Positions 1 through 8,382 of a DNA stretch of 47,766 bases are shown here, piece by piece. Location: NCBI GenBank assembly GCA_011049115.1, contig DSCM01000038.1, forward strand, positions 1 to 47,766, in the 5' to 3' direction. Position numbers and translations under genes: made by a program. This stretch comes from Pseudomonadota bacterium. GTDB lineage: Bacteria; Desulfobacterota; Anaeroferrophillalia; Anaeroferrophillales; Tharpellaceae. The notes under the pieces are model-generated. The model saw only the letters and a program-made list of their open reading frames with translations, did not search any database and had not been told where the DNA came from. Numbering within the stretch: the stretch's first letter is position 1; each line of letters opens with the position of its first letter.

Positions 1-1
1 C

Positions 2-178
2 TCTAAAGTTGGTGGCGCGATCGAGAAATGCAGTGCCTGTCACAAGGCGGAAAAGGATGGCAAGAAGCTGAGCAGTAAGGATGCTGCGCATAAAACCTGC
101 CGCGGTTGCCATAAGAATATGAAGGACGCCGGCAAAAAGACCGGTCCCACCCCTTGTACCGGCTGTCACAAAAAATAG
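2..178 (+). CDS. Multihaem cytochrome c, c3/c7-like (3' end only)
   Basis: This is the last 58 codons of a gene that begins before the window. Three CxxCH haem-binding motifs (CSACH, CRGCH, CTGCH) lie within a lysine-rich stretch, and the last one ends two residues before the stop. Close spacing of CxxCH motifs in a small Lys-rich domain is typical of class III cytochromes (c3/c7), which are periplasmic electron carriers in sulfate and metal reducers. Extra histidines that could serve as distal haem ligands are also present. The number of haems in the full protein and its signal peptide cannot be seen. Its position ahead of resB-ccsA, which attach haem to such proteins, fits. A terminator follows 27 bases later. 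Confidence 0.85.
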   Translation, partial: SKVGGAIEKCSACHKAEKDGKKLSSKDAAHKTCRGCHKNMKDAGKKTGPTPCTGCHKK

Positions 179-204
179 TTGATCAAGAGAGTGAGAATGT
201 ATAT

Positions 205-233
205 AAAGGGGTGCCCCGGGGGGTGCCCCTTTT
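205..233 (+). terminator. Terminator after the cytochrome gene
   Basis: AAAGGGG pairs with CCCCTTT, and an inner CCCC/GGGG stem is separated from it by a small internal loop. The 3' side runs into a T-rich stretch. It lies 27 bases after the cytochrome stop codon. Confidence 0.75.
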
Positions 234-337
234 GTTTATCCGGTATGCCCTCGACCGACTGGCGGACTGAGGTATCTTTTCCGCTTGACTGGCGAGGTCT
301 GCCGTGATAGTTTTTCTGAAACCATACTAAATAGGTA

Positions 338-1738
338 TTGAAAGTGGCCGTCAAAAAAGATTATTCCCGTAAGAAGTCATGGTTGGCCGGAATCGGGGCG
401 GTTTTATCGTCTCTGAAACTGACGATCTTTCTCCTGATCACCCTGGCCCTGGTGTCGATTATCGGGACCGTTATCCCCCAGAACCTGCTGCGTGAGGACT
501 ATCTCAAGCTTTATCAGGAATCGACCTACAGGATCCTGCTCGGGGTGGGATTTCTGGATATGTATCATTCCTGGTGGTTTGTTCTGATTCTTCTTTTGTT
601 GACCGTAAATCTCATGGCTTGTTCCTGGAAGCATTTTCCCCGCACCTGGCGTTTCTTTTCCCAGCCCACCTGCTTGCTGGATAAGGAGCTTGAACGGGCC
701 GCGGCCAATGTCTGGAATCGATCCTGGCCGGCCCTGCCCGCCGATCCGGCGAGTCTGCGAGCTTCCCTGCAGGATTTATGGCCGGCCTCCTGGTCCTGGG
801 TCGAGCACGCCGGAGTCCTTGGCCCGGAGCTTCATTTTCGAGCGGAAAAAGGACGCTGGAGCCGGCTCGGGGTCTATTTTGTGCATCTAAGCGTTCTGGT
901 GATTTTTGCCGGCGGGATTATCGGTTCGGTTTTCGGGGTCAAGGGTTTTGTCAATATTCCGGAAGGCGAAAAGGTCGCTACCTTTTTTACCTACGGCGAC
1001 CAACGGGTTCCGATCGGGCTCGATTTCGAGGTTGAGTGCCGAGCTTTTACGGTCGATTTTTACGAGAACGGCGCTCCTAAGGAGTACGCCAGCGATCTGG
1101 TGATTCTCGATCAAGGAAAGATCGTCAAGGAAAAGATTATTAAGGTTAATCACCCGGTTTCCTATCAGGGTTTTACCTTCTATCAGTCCAGCTACGGGGC
1201 CTATGGCGGCCTGGTAGATCTGGAGCTGCATTTTCGCGACAGCGGGCTGATTCTGCCGCTCAAACTGGAAGTTGGCCGGCCCGTGCGCCTGCCGGAAAGA
1301 TGGGGCTGGGTAGAAGTTCTGCGTTACGAAGAAAACTATATGCGGATGGGTCCGGCCGTGCTGGTGCTGCGGGATCCGGGATCGGGGGGGGAACCCTATC
1401 AGTTCTGGGCCTTTCTGCGTTTTCCCAAATTTGGGGAAGAAAATCGTCAAACCTCGGAATTCGGGGTTTTTAAGAAGATTCAGCAGCGTTATTATACCGG
1501 GCTTCAGGTTAACCGGGATCCGGGGGTCTGGATCGTCTGGTTGGGGTGCCTGATGATGATTCTCGGTCTTTACGTCGCTTTTTTCATGTCCCACAAGCGG
1601 CTCTGGCTGCGTCTGGCCGCAAATCCGGAAAAACCCGGTCGTCTGTGCCTGGTACTGGTCGGTGACAGCAACAAGAACCAGCCTTCCTTTGAACTTGAAT
1701 TTCAGGCGCTGGTTGAAAAAATCAAGGGCTGGAGCTGA
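338..1738 (+). CDS. resB: ResB/Ccs1-like cytochrome c biogenesis protein
   Basis: This 466-residue membrane protein belongs to the System II (Ccs) machinery, in which ResB and CcsA carry haem to the outside of the membrane and attach it to apocytochrome CxxCH motifs. Membrane spans are visible at about 27-46 (ending in GTVIPQ, a ResB-family signature), 79-96, 179-200 (with a VHLS histidine) and 396-417, the last preceded by NRDPG. A large periplasmic domain lies between spans three and four. The start is TTG at 338; GTG at 344 is an alternative, and neither has a strong ribosome binding site. ccsA follows after 49 bases, so the two are probably one transcript. Length and topology are normal for the family. 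Confidence 0.92.
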   Translation: MKVAVKKDYSRKKSWLAGIGAVLSSLKLTIFLLITLALVSIIGTVIPQNLLREDYLKLYQESTYRILLGVGFLDMYHSWWFVLILLLLTVNLMACSWKHFPRTWRFFSQPTCLLDKELERAAANVWNRSWPALPADPASLRASLQDLWPASWSWVEHAGVLGPELHFRAEKGRWSRLGVYFVHLSVLVIFAGGIIGSVFGVKGFVNIPEGEKVATFFTYGDQRVPIGLDFEVECRAFTVDFYENGAPKEYASDLVILDQGKIVKEKIIKVNHPVSYQGFTFYQSSYGAYGGLVDLELHFRDSGLILPLKLEVGRPVRLPERWGWVEVLRYEENYMRMGPAVLVLRDPGSGGEPYQFWAFLRFPKFGEENRQTSEFGVFKKIQQRYYTGLQVNRDPGVWIVWLGCLMMILGLYVAFFMSHKRLWLRLAANPEKPGRLCLVLVGDSNKNQPSFELEFQALVEKIKGWS

Positions 1739-1787
1739 ATCGCGAGTCCTGCGGGGACTCGCCGATAATTTTTTTTAGGGAAATGTA

Positions 1788-2633
1788 ATGAACACTTTTA
1801 TTTTCAGTATCGTGACCTTTGTTTATCTGGCGGCGATGGTCGTCTACGTCGTTTATCTTGCCTTTCGCCATCCTCTGGTGGCCCGGTCGGCGACGGTTAT
1901 TCTGCTGGCCGGCTGGCTGGCGCAGACCGTGGCGATCGGCCTGCGCTGGTATGAGTCCTACGAACTCGGCATCGGCCATGCTCCGATGTCCAACCTCTAC
2001 GAATCGCTGGTGTTTTTTTCCTGGACGATCATTATGCTCTATCTCTTCATCGAGTATAAATATAAAATTTCGGTTCTGGGGGCTTTCGTTACTCCTTTCG
2101 CGTTTCTTGGAATGGCTTACGCATCGATCTCGCCGGCGGTCAATGAGACCATTCAACCGCTGGTGCCGGCGTTACAGAGCAACTGGCTGATTTCCCATGT
2201 TGTGACCTGTTTCCTCGGCTATGCCGCCTTTGCCGTGTCCTGCGGTCTGAGTATTACCTTTATTCTCAAAAAACGCTACGAAGAAAGTCGGCGGCGTGGC
2301 GGTCCACTCGGGGCCTTTCCCAGCTCCTTGGTTCTGGATGAGCTGGTTTACAAAACCATCGCCATCGGTTTTCCCCTGCTGACCATCGGTATCGTGACCG
2401 GTGCGGCCTGGGCCAATTATGCCTGGGGTACTTACTGGAGCTGGGATCCCAAGGAGACCTGGTCCTTGATTACCTGGTTTATCTACGCCGCCTTTCTGCA
2501 CGCCAGAATTACTCGCGGCTGGCGCGGGATCAAGGCCGCAACCCTTTCGATTGTCGGATTTCTGGCGGTTTTGTTTACCTATTTGGGGGTCAACCTGCTG
2601 CTTTCCGGTCTGCACAGCTACGGTGGTAGTTGA
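1788..2633 (+). CDS. ccsA: CcsA/ResC-type cytochrome c haem lyase subunit
   Basis: This 281-residue polytopic protein is the haem-handling partner of ResB in System II cytochrome c maturation. The tryptophan-rich WWD haem-binding signature (WGTYWSWDPKETW) is clear at about residue 211. Conserved histidines that ligate haem in the family occur near 65 (GHAPMSNLYES), 132 (LISHVVTC) and the C-terminus. About eight hydrophobic spans fill the rest. Naming differs between organisms: the same family is also called CcsB or ResC. The start is ATG with GGG upstream as a weak binding site. It is probably co-transcribed with resB, and the nearby multihaem cytochrome is an obvious client. Confidence 0.93.
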   Translation: MNTFIFSIVTFVYLAAMVVYVVYLAFRHPLVARSATVILLAGWLAQTVAIGLRWYESYELGIGHAPMSNLYESLVFFSWTIIMLYLFIEYKYKISVLGAFVTPFAFLGMAYASISPAVNETIQPLVPALQSNWLISHVVTCFLGYAAFAVSCGLSITFILKKRYEESRRRGGPLGAFPSSLVLDELVYKTIAIGFPLLTIGIVTGAAWANYAWGTYWSWDPKETWSLITWFIYAAFLHARITRGWRGIKAATLSIVGFLAVLFTYLGVNLLLSGLHSYGGS

Positions 2634-2771
2634 TCCGCGCCCGGAGAGGCCGGCGAGGGATTGGTGATTACTTTGTCGGCGAGCGGGTTTTTCCGCGTTT
2701 TCCCTTTTTCACCGATTGACTAATGTGTTTTTTTGTGTAATTACTAAAGTCTGTAAATGTACAGCCCGAAA

Positions 2772-2810
2772 GGCTTCGCCGAGACCGGGCCTAGCGGAAG
2801 CGGCGAAGCC
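2772..2810 (+). other. Hairpin upstream of gap
   Basis: GGCTTCGCCG (2772-2781) is exactly inverted as CGGCGAAGCC (2801-2810), leaving a 19-base loop, and is followed by GTTTT. It could end ccsA transcription or act in the gap leader; the short T run makes it a weak terminator. A poor promoter-like TTGACT (2716-2721) with an AT-rich stretch downstream lies just before it. Confidence 0.5.
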
Positions 2811-2850
2811 GTTTTGAATGCTTTTCGGATCTTTTTTAAAGGAGTGGATT

Positions 2851-3867
2851 ATGGCTGTGAACGTAGCGTTAAACGGTTTTGGCAGAATCGGCAGGGATTG
2901 TCTGCGGGCCGCGGTTGATGATGACCGCTTTAACTTCGAGGCGATCGTCAGTACCACCGATGACGCCCGGACGATGGCCCATCTGCTTAAATATGATTCC
3001 GTTTCCGGCCGGCTGGCGGCCGAGGTCGAAGCCGGAGATAAATGCATTATTGTCAATGGTCGCCGGATTAAGTTGGTGGCCAGTCGCGATCCTCGGCAGG
3101 TGCCCTGGACGGATCTGGGGATTGATATCGTCATGGAATGTTCCGGCTTGTATCGCGATCGGGCGGCGGCGGCCGTTTTCCTTGATCTTGGCGTGAAGCG
3201 GGTCGTGGTTTCCGCGCCGGTAAAAAAGGCCGACGCCACCATTGTTCTCGGGGTCAATGAGAAAAGCTTTACCCCGGAAAAGGATTTCGTGGTTTCCAAT
3301 GCCTCCTGTACCACTAACTGCCTGGCGCCGGCGGCCAAGGTCATGCTTGAGAACTTTGGCTTCAAACGAGGCCTGATGACCACGATTCACTCCTATACCC
3401 GGGACCAGGAAATTCTTGATTCCCGGCATAAGGATCTGCGTCGGGCCCGGGCCGCGGCCATGTCGATGATTCCGACGACCACCGGGGCGGCGGCGGCGGT
3501 GGGAATGGTCCTGCCGGCCTTGAAAGGTCGGATTGATGGTTTGGCGGTGCGTGTGCCGACCCCCAATGTTTCCATGGTCGACCTGGTTTTCGAGAGTGAA
3601 AAAGCGACCAGCGTCGAGGCGGTCAATGAAGCTTTTCGCGTGGCGGCCTCGGGTTCCTTGAAAGGTATTCTGGCGGTTTCCGATGAACCTTTGGTGTCGA
3701 TTGATTTCAATCATAACTCCAACTCCTCGATTATTGACGCTCCGCTGACCAATGTTATCGACGGGACCATGATCAAGGTGATGGCCTGGTATGACAACGA
3801 ATGGGGTTATGCCTGCCGTCTCAATGATCTGACGGCCTATGTCGCTCAACGGACGGGCCTGTTCTGA
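2851..3867 (+). CDS. gap: Glyceraldehyde-3-phosphate dehydrogenase
   Basis: This 338-residue enzyme interconverts glyceraldehyde-3-phosphate and 1,3-bisphosphoglycerate in the cytoplasm. The Rossmann motif NGFGRIGR is at 8-15, the catalytic cysteine is C153 in SNASCTTNC, and the histidine-bearing TIHSYTRDQ and IPTTTGAA segments follow. ATG at 2851 is chosen over ATG at 2818 because AAAGGAG sits six bases ahead and the protein then begins like its family. Three coenzyme-discriminating positions are unusual: the usual Asp32 is Thr35, and the usual Leu187-Pro188 pair is Ser191-Arg192. In characterised GAPDHs such changes go with NADP(H) use. pgk and tpiA follow, but a strong terminator separates gap from pgk. 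Confidence 0.96.
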   Translation: MAVNVALNGFGRIGRDCLRAAVDDDRFNFEAIVSTTDDARTMAHLLKYDSVSGRLAAEVEAGDKCIIVNGRRIKLVASRDPRQVPWTDLGIDIVMECSGLYRDRAAAAVFLDLGVKRVVVSAPVKKADATIVLGVNEKSFTPEKDFVVSNASCTTNCLAPAAKVMLENFGFKRGLMTTIHSYTRDQEILDSRHKDLRRARAAAMSMIPTTTGAAAAVGMVLPALKGRIDGLAVRVPTPNVSMVDLVFESEKATSVEAVNEAFRVAASGSLKGILAVSDEPLVSIDFNHNSNSSIIDAPLTNVIDGTMIKVMAWYDNEWGYACRLNDLTAYVAQRTGLF

Positions 3868-3884
3868 TCGGAACGTGAATGTTT

Positions 3885-3920
3885 AAAGCCTCCGGAAAAC
3901 CTGGTTTTCCGGAGGCTTTT
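3885..3920 (+). terminator. Terminator between gap and pgk
   Basis: AAAGCCTCCGGAAAACC (3885-3901) is followed after one base by its exact complement (3903-3919) and a short T run. The stem of about 16 pairs is very stable. Because pgk and tpiA lie beyond it, gap may be transcribed at a different level from pgk-tpiA. Confidence 0.85.
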
Positions 3921-4002
3921 GGATTCCGGCTTGATCGTTGCGGACAAGCCGCCAACCTAGCCGTCGCGTACAAGCGACCTTTGCCAATTATCAGGAGGAG
4001 CA

Positions 4003-5223
4003 ATGGGAGTTCGCTATATTGATCAGGTTCCGGAGGGTTTTTATAACGGTAAAAAGGTTCTCATGCGGGTTGATTTCAATGTGCCCATGGATGACGGCGG
4101 CAATATTACCGATGATGTTCGCATCCGTCGCGTGCTGAAAAGTATCAACTATCTTCTTGATGAAAACGCGGTGATTGTTCTGGCAACCCACATGGGCCGT
4201 CCCAAAGGTGTATTTGATGCCAGATATTCGCTGGAGCCGGTAGCCAAAAGGCTGAGCCGGTTGCTCAATAAAGAAGTGGTTTTTCTTGACGATTGCATCG
4301 GTGAGAAAGTTGCGGCGGCAGTCGCGGCGGCGGCGCCGGGCGCGGTCTTCATGCTGGAAAATCTGCGTTTTTACAAAGGGGAGACCAAGAATGACGCCGA
4401 GTTCGCCCGCTCCCTGGCGACCGGTATCGATATTTATGTCAATAACGCTTTCGCGACCGCGCATCGGGCCCACGCCTCCGTGGTCGGCGTGACCAATTTT
4501 ATTCCGGTTTGTCTGGGTGGTTTCCTGATGCGGGAGGAGCTTGAATATTTTGCCCGCGCCTTGAAAAATCCACTGCGACCCCTGACCGCGATTATCGGCG
4601 GCGCCAAGGTTTCAAGTAAGATTCTGGCGATTCGCAACCTTCTCAACTCGGTTGACCGGATCATCGTGGGCGGCGCCATGGCTTTTACCTTTCTCAAGGC
4701 CCACGGTTTCGGTCTCGGGAAGTCAATGGTCGAACTCGACATGGTTGATCAGGCCCGGGAGATTTTTGACCAGGCTATCGCCCGCGGCATCCGTTTCTAT
4801 CTGCCGGTTGACTGTGTCGCGGCTCCGTCGATGGATTCCTATGCCGAAACCCGGGTCGTGCCGGTGCAGGAGATTCCCAAGGACTGGATGGGGCTCGATA
4901 TCGGACCCGCCTCGGCAACCCTGTTCAACGAGGTGATTCAGGATTCCAAAACGATTGTCTGGAATGGCCCGATGGGGGTTTTCGAAGTGCCGATTTTCAG
5001 TCGCGGTACCCTTGGTATGGTGCATAATATTGCCAGTACCTATGCCCTGACGATTGTCGGCGGCGGTGATACCGATGTCGCCGTGCACAAGGCCGGCGAG
5101 GTTGACCGCATTTCCTATATTTCCACCGGGGGGGGCGCTTTTCTTGAATTGATGGAAGGAAAGATTCTGCCGGCGGTCAAGGTGCTGGAGGAATGCCGGA
5201 ACGGATCTGTGGAGAGTCTCTGA
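4003..5223 (+). CDS. pgk: Phosphoglycerate kinase
   Basis: This 406-residue cytoplasmic kinase exchanges phosphate between 1,3-bisphosphoglycerate and ADP. It has the N-terminal substrate-binding signature VLMRVDFNVP, the ATHMGRPKG loop, and the C-terminal nucleotide-binding GPMGVFE and GGGDTDVAV segments. A consensus AGGAGG lies seven bases before ATG. Two usually acidic positions differ from the commonest bacterial sequence: the NDAFGTAHRAHAS box reads NNAFATAHRAHAS, and KVSDK reads KVSSK (a common variant). Overall length is normal and the frame is intact. The stop shares one base with the start of tpiA, indicating translational coupling. Confidence 0.96.
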   Translation: MGVRYIDQVPEGFYNGKKVLMRVDFNVPMDDGGNITDDVRIRRVLKSINYLLDENAVIVLATHMGRPKGVFDARYSLEPVAKRLSRLLNKEVVFLDDCIGEKVAAAVAAAAPGAVFMLENLRFYKGETKNDAEFARSLATGIDIYVNNAFATAHRAHASVVGVTNFIPVCLGGFLMREELEYFARALKNPLRPLTAIIGGAKVSSKILAIRNLLNSVDRIIVGGAMAFTFLKAHGFGLGKSMVELDMVDQAREIFDQAIARGIRFYLPVDCVAAPSMDSYAETRVVPVQEIPKDWMGLDIGPASATLFNEVIQDSKTIVWNGPMGVFEVPIFSRGTLGMVHNIASTYALTIVGGGDTDVAVHKAGEVDRISYISTGGGAFLELMEGKILPAVKVLEECRNGSVESL

Positions 5224-5978
5224 TGGTTCTTCAGATCCTTGCCGGTAACTGGAAAATGAATTTGACCCTGTCTCAGGGTCGGCGTTTTATGGAAGCGTTG
5301 CGCTCCGGTCTGGAGGGTAAAAAGCCCTTCTGTAAACTCATTCTGGCACCCAATTTCACCCTGCTCGCCGAACTTGCCGGACCTTGCGCCGCTGCCGGTA
5401 TCGGATTGGCGGCGCAGAACTGCGCCGCCCAGGCCGAAGGCTCCCTGACCGGGGAAACCTCGGTGGCGATGTTGCGCGATATCGGGGTTGAATACGTGTT
5501 GGTCGGTCATTCCGAGCGGCGGCACTATTTTGCCGAAAATGATGCTTTGCTGGCCTGTAAACTGAAGCTTGTCGCCGAGGCCGGACTAACGCCGATTTTC
5601 TGTGTCGGGGAAAGTCAAGCCGAGCGTCGGGCCGGTCGGGCCGACGCCGTGGTTTTACGTCAGCTCGAACTGGGGCTTGCGGATTTTCCGGGCGCATCCT
5701 TGATGATAGCCTATGAACCGGTCTGGGCCATCGGTACCGGACAAACCGCGACTCCGGATGACGCCCGGCTCATGCATGCGCGGATTCGGAAGTTTCTGGT
5801 CGGACGGTTTGCGCAAGGAGTGGCTCTGCCGATCCTTTACGGGGGCAGTGCCAAGCCGGAAAATGCGGCGGCCCTGCTGGCTCAGCCCGAGGTGGACGGG
5901 CTTTTGGTCGGAGGGGCATCGCTGGATCCCGACTCCTTTCTGAGGATGGCTTTTACCGGCGGGGATAAGCCGTTATAA
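5223..5978 (+). CDS. tpiA: Triosephosphate isomerase
   Basis: This 251-residue TIM-barrel enzyme interconverts dihydroxyacetone phosphate and glyceraldehyde-3-phosphate. The active-site lysine is in AGNWKMN near the N-terminus, the catalytic histidine is in GHSERR, and the catalytic glutamate is in AYEPVWAIGTG. The phosphate-binding YGGSAKPEN and GLLVGGASL segments close the barrel. ATG at 5223 overlaps the pgk stop (TGATG). An upstream in-frame ATG at 5193 lies inside pgk and would add residues not found in the family. Confidence 0.96.
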   Translation: MVLQILAGNWKMNLTLSQGRRFMEALRSGLEGKKPFCKLILAPNFTLLAELAGPCAAAGIGLAAQNCAAQAEGSLTGETSVAMLRDIGVEYVLVGHSERRHYFAENDALLACKLKLVAEAGLTPIFCVGESQAERRAGRADAVVLRQLELGLADFPGASLMIAYEPVWAIGTGQTATPDDARLMHARIRKFLVGRFAQGVALPILYGGSAKPENAAALLAQPEVDGLLVGGASLDPDSFLRMAFTGGDKPL

Positions 5979-6080
5979 TTTCTTTTACTTGACTTTGCCG
6001 GCTCGGCTTGGTAAAAGCTCCAGCTTTCAGCTTTTTCGCCTTTTGCTTAATCTCTTTGACCAGATATTCGGGAGCCAGTC

Positions 6081-6494
6081 TTGACCTCATTGATAATCGC
6101 CGTTCATGTTATCGTCAGTTTTATTCTGATCGTTGTCATTCTTTTACAGTCGGGAAGTGCCGGCGGTATGGGAGCGGCTTTTGGTGGTGGCGGCAGCCAG
6201 TCGCTTTTCGGGGGGTCCGGCTCAGGTAAGTTCTTTACCCGCTTGACCGCCATCGTGGCGGCCTTGTTCATGATCACCTCGATTTCGCTGACCGTGATGT
6301 CGGCTCATCGCGCCAAAGGCACCGTCATGGAAGACTACCAGACGCCGGTGGCTGTAGAGGCTCAGGCTCCGACTGAGACCCCGGCTGCGTCCGCGCCGTC
6401 GACTGTCGCGGAGACCCCCGCACCGCTGCCGGCGGAAGCCGCGCCGGCGGCTGAAAATGTCGGCGCGGGATCGGAAAAGCCCGCCGGCGAATAG
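6081..6494 (+). CDS. secG: SecG preprotein translocase subunit
   Basis: This 137-residue inner-membrane protein assists the SecYEG channel. It has two membrane spans (about 3-22 and 54-74) joined by the typical glycine-rich cytoplasmic loop GGMGAAFGGGGSQSLFGG. The start is TTG at 6081 with GGAG eight bases upstream. The C-terminal 50 residues are an Ala/Pro/Glu-rich tail, longer than in enterobacterial SecG but common in related groups. It follows tpiA at about 100 bases; the gap-pgk-tpiA-secG order is frequent. A strong terminator ends the unit. Confidence 0.93.
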   Translation: MTSLIIAVHVIVSFILIVVILLQSGSAGGMGAAFGGGGSQSLFGGSGSGKFFTRLTAIVAALFMITSISLTVMSAHRAKGTVMEDYQTPVAVEAQAPTETPAASAPSTVAETPAPLPAEAAPAAENVGAGSEKPAGE

Positions 6495-6520
6495 TCGCGG
6501 GCTAAATGAATTTTTTTTCA

Positions 6521-6555
6521 AAAAAAAGGCTACCGGTTTTCGGTAGCCTTTTTTT
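6521..6555 (+). terminator. Terminator after secG
   Basis: GGCTACCG and CGGTAGCC enclose a GTTTT loop and are flanked by A7 on the left and T7 on the right, so the structure can stop transcription from both directions. Confidence 0.92.
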
Positions 6556-6897
6556 GTGGAACATTGTTTGCATATGCCGCCAATGCTGTTGGCTGGCTCT
6601 GGAAGGGACGGGCGTTTGCTCAGCCGGAATTTTCCTGCTTATCGCCTTAGGTTCCGCCGTCGCTTTATAACCTGCCCCTGTTAAAGGCGGGCTTCAGGTC
6701 TTCAGATCCGGTTTGCTCGGGCAGGCTTTTGATTACAGGCTTGAAAAAACCGGGTTCAGCTTTGTGATTGTACTGTAATAATGACTAATTAGTTGACAAT
6801 GACGGGTTTCATTGTTATGAATTGACTTGATTGTATTCAGCTGATGCTTGATTTTGCTAACTGTTTTCAGGATAAAGGGTGAGAAGGAGCGGGGACG
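6556..6897. other. 342-base gap before the lipoprotein gene
   Basis: No coding sequence, repeat or RNA gene was recognised here. The part near the gene is AT-rich and holds a good promoter (6793-6821), followed by about 76 bases of leader and a GAAGGAG binding site. Confidence 0.6.
6793..6821 (+). promoter_or_regulatory. Sigma-70-type promoter for the lipoprotein gene
   Basis: A perfect -35 TTGACA (6793-6798), a 17-base spacer and the -10 TATGAA (6816-6821) are seen. Transcription would begin near 6828, about 70 bases before the start codon. Confidence 0.6.
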
Positions 6898-8031
6898 ATG
6901 AAACCGAAATATGTTATCTTTGTCGCGATGATGACATTGTTGTCGGCGGCTTGTGGACAGGTGACCAAAGAGACGGTCAGTCCGATGCCGACGGACAGAA
7001 TTCAGGCCTCCGGAAAAAAGGTGGTGATCATGCCCTTTGCCGATTACACCCCGGATTCCAGTCCTGAACTTTATTGGCGGCGTAATCTCCTGGTGACGGA
7101 AGCCCTGCGGGATGAGTTCGCTCGTTATGGCCTGGCTACAGCCTTGGAGGAGGATGTGGTTGATTATCTCATGGCCGAGCATATCATCGAACCGCCGGAG
7201 CTTTTTTTTGTCGAAACTCCTAATAATAATTACATGCGTTCCGCCGCCGACAGTGGGGAATGGTCGACGGCTATGGTTGAGGAACTGCGTTACGCTATCA
7301 CCCGTAATGAAGAGTTGGAAAAACTGAGGCGGGAGAAGGAGTCCGAGTCCGAAGGCCTGGGCAGCTCCAGGCATATTTCCCTGAACAGCCTTGAAGTCGC
7401 CAGAATCGGGGACCGTTTTGCCGCCGACTATATTGTCAGGGGCCGTTTGATTGAGTTTGAAAAAGGGATGGCCAAGGATGATTTTAATCCTTTCCACGTT
7501 GGCATTCTGCCGTTCTTTTTCAACAGCAGTCAGCGTTTTCTTTTCGGACTGGCCAAGTCGGACAACTATGAATTGACGGATAAAATGGCGATCGGCGGGC
7601 TGGTCGGCACGGCTCTCGGCAGCGCCAATAAGAATTTTCCTTTTGATGAAACCAAGGACACCGTGTCGTCTGGGCACCCGCTTTTCGGGCCGACGGTGAC
7701 CAGTCTCAAGGACTATCATGCTCTGAACACGGCTCTCTGGGGAGCGGCCGGAGCCGGAGCGGCCTATCTGGCTCACAATGGCGGCAAGGTGCCGCGGGCC
7801 GTGGTTCAGGTCAGGATCATGATTCAGGATGCCAGGACCGGGAGTCTGTTGTGGAGCAATCGCTCCGAGGTCGAGGTCATTCCGGAAAGTATTTATGCTG
7901 AACAGGAATACCGCAGGCTGGTGGCCAAGGCCATTCGCCGGGCTACCGGCAGCTTGGTGCGCAGCTTTGTCGCCACGGTCGAGCGCGACCTGCTGACCGA
8001 GCCGCTCGCGGTGGCGGCGGATCCCAGCTAG
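6898..8031 (+). CDS. Predicted lipoprotein with CsgG-like N-terminal pattern
   Basis: This 377-residue protein has a lipoprotein signal peptide: a hydrophobic run ending in LSAAC, with C19 as the expected lipidated residue. The next part, KVVIMPFADYT, and the late segment VVQVRIMIQDARTGSLLWS resemble the pattern of CsgG, GNA1162 and TolB-N-like envelope lipoproteins, where an N-terminal strand is followed by an assay of regulated lipoprotein partners. A glycine/alanine-rich stretch (about 275-300) could be membrane-associated. The start is ATG with GAAGGAG ten bases ahead. It has its own promoter and precedes a large secreted protein by 351 bases, so a shared envelope role is possible but unproven. 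No specific function is assigned. Confidence 0.7.
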   Translation: MKPKYVIFVAMMTLLSAACGQVTKETVSPMPTDRIQASGKKVVIMPFADYTPDSSPELYWRRNLLVTEALRDEFARYGLATALEEDVVDYLMAEHIIEPPELFFVETPNNNYMRSAADSGEWSTAMVEELRYAITRNEELEKLRREKESESEGLGSSRHISLNSLEVARIGDRFAADYIVRGRLIEFEKGMAKDDFNPFHVGILPFFFNSSQRFLFGLAKSDNYELTDKMAIGGLVGTALGSANKNFPFDETKDTVSSGHPLFGPTVTSLKDYHALNTALWGAAGAGAAYLAHNGGKVPRAVVQVRIMIQDARTGSLLWSNRSEVEVIPESIYAEQEYRRLVAKAIRRATGSLVRSFVATVERDLLTEPLAVAADPS

Positions 8032-8382
8032 GCTGAAAACCGCTGGTTGTTAAGGTCGATTGTGGAAGCGTTGATTTAAGCTTGCGGGATTGTCGGTTGA
8101 ATAAAAAGATTGGTGATTTTCAATTAAGCCGGCTCAAAAGCCGGTTACAGTTACAAGTATGGCCGCGTTAGCGGTCTGAGGACGCTTTCAGCCCAGCCGA
8201 AGATTACAGGGATTGACCTGATTTCCATAGGAGATCCGGGATCGTGTTCCCGGAATATTCGTGAGTTTCGCAAATAAATGTCGCTATCCAGGCGCCAGGC
8301 TTACTTAGTAGTTGTGTAAACCGCTGGCTTGCTGACCAAACCGGCGGTTTCAGGCAGGAGTTCTGATTTTGGGGAGAAACGT
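8032..8382. other. 351-base gap with several hairpins
   Basis: No gene is seen. Small hairpins occur at 8129-8144 (CCGGCT/AGCCGG, loop CAAA), about 8162-8177 (GGCCGC/GCGGTC), in the segment around 8236-8253 (CCGGGA/TCCCGG) and at 8318-8350 (AAACCGC/GCGGTTT). The phrase CGCAAATAAATG near 8269 resembles the conserved linker of the dispersed element found elsewhere in the window, so this may be a decayed relative. GGGGAG at 8371 is the binding site of the next gene. Confidence 0.45.

Noticed and set aside
8110-8300. Cyclic di-GMP (GEMM) or similar riboswitch before the large secreted protein
   Set aside because: The stems are present but the conserved GGCAAA and GACGCAAAGCC bases of that class are not.
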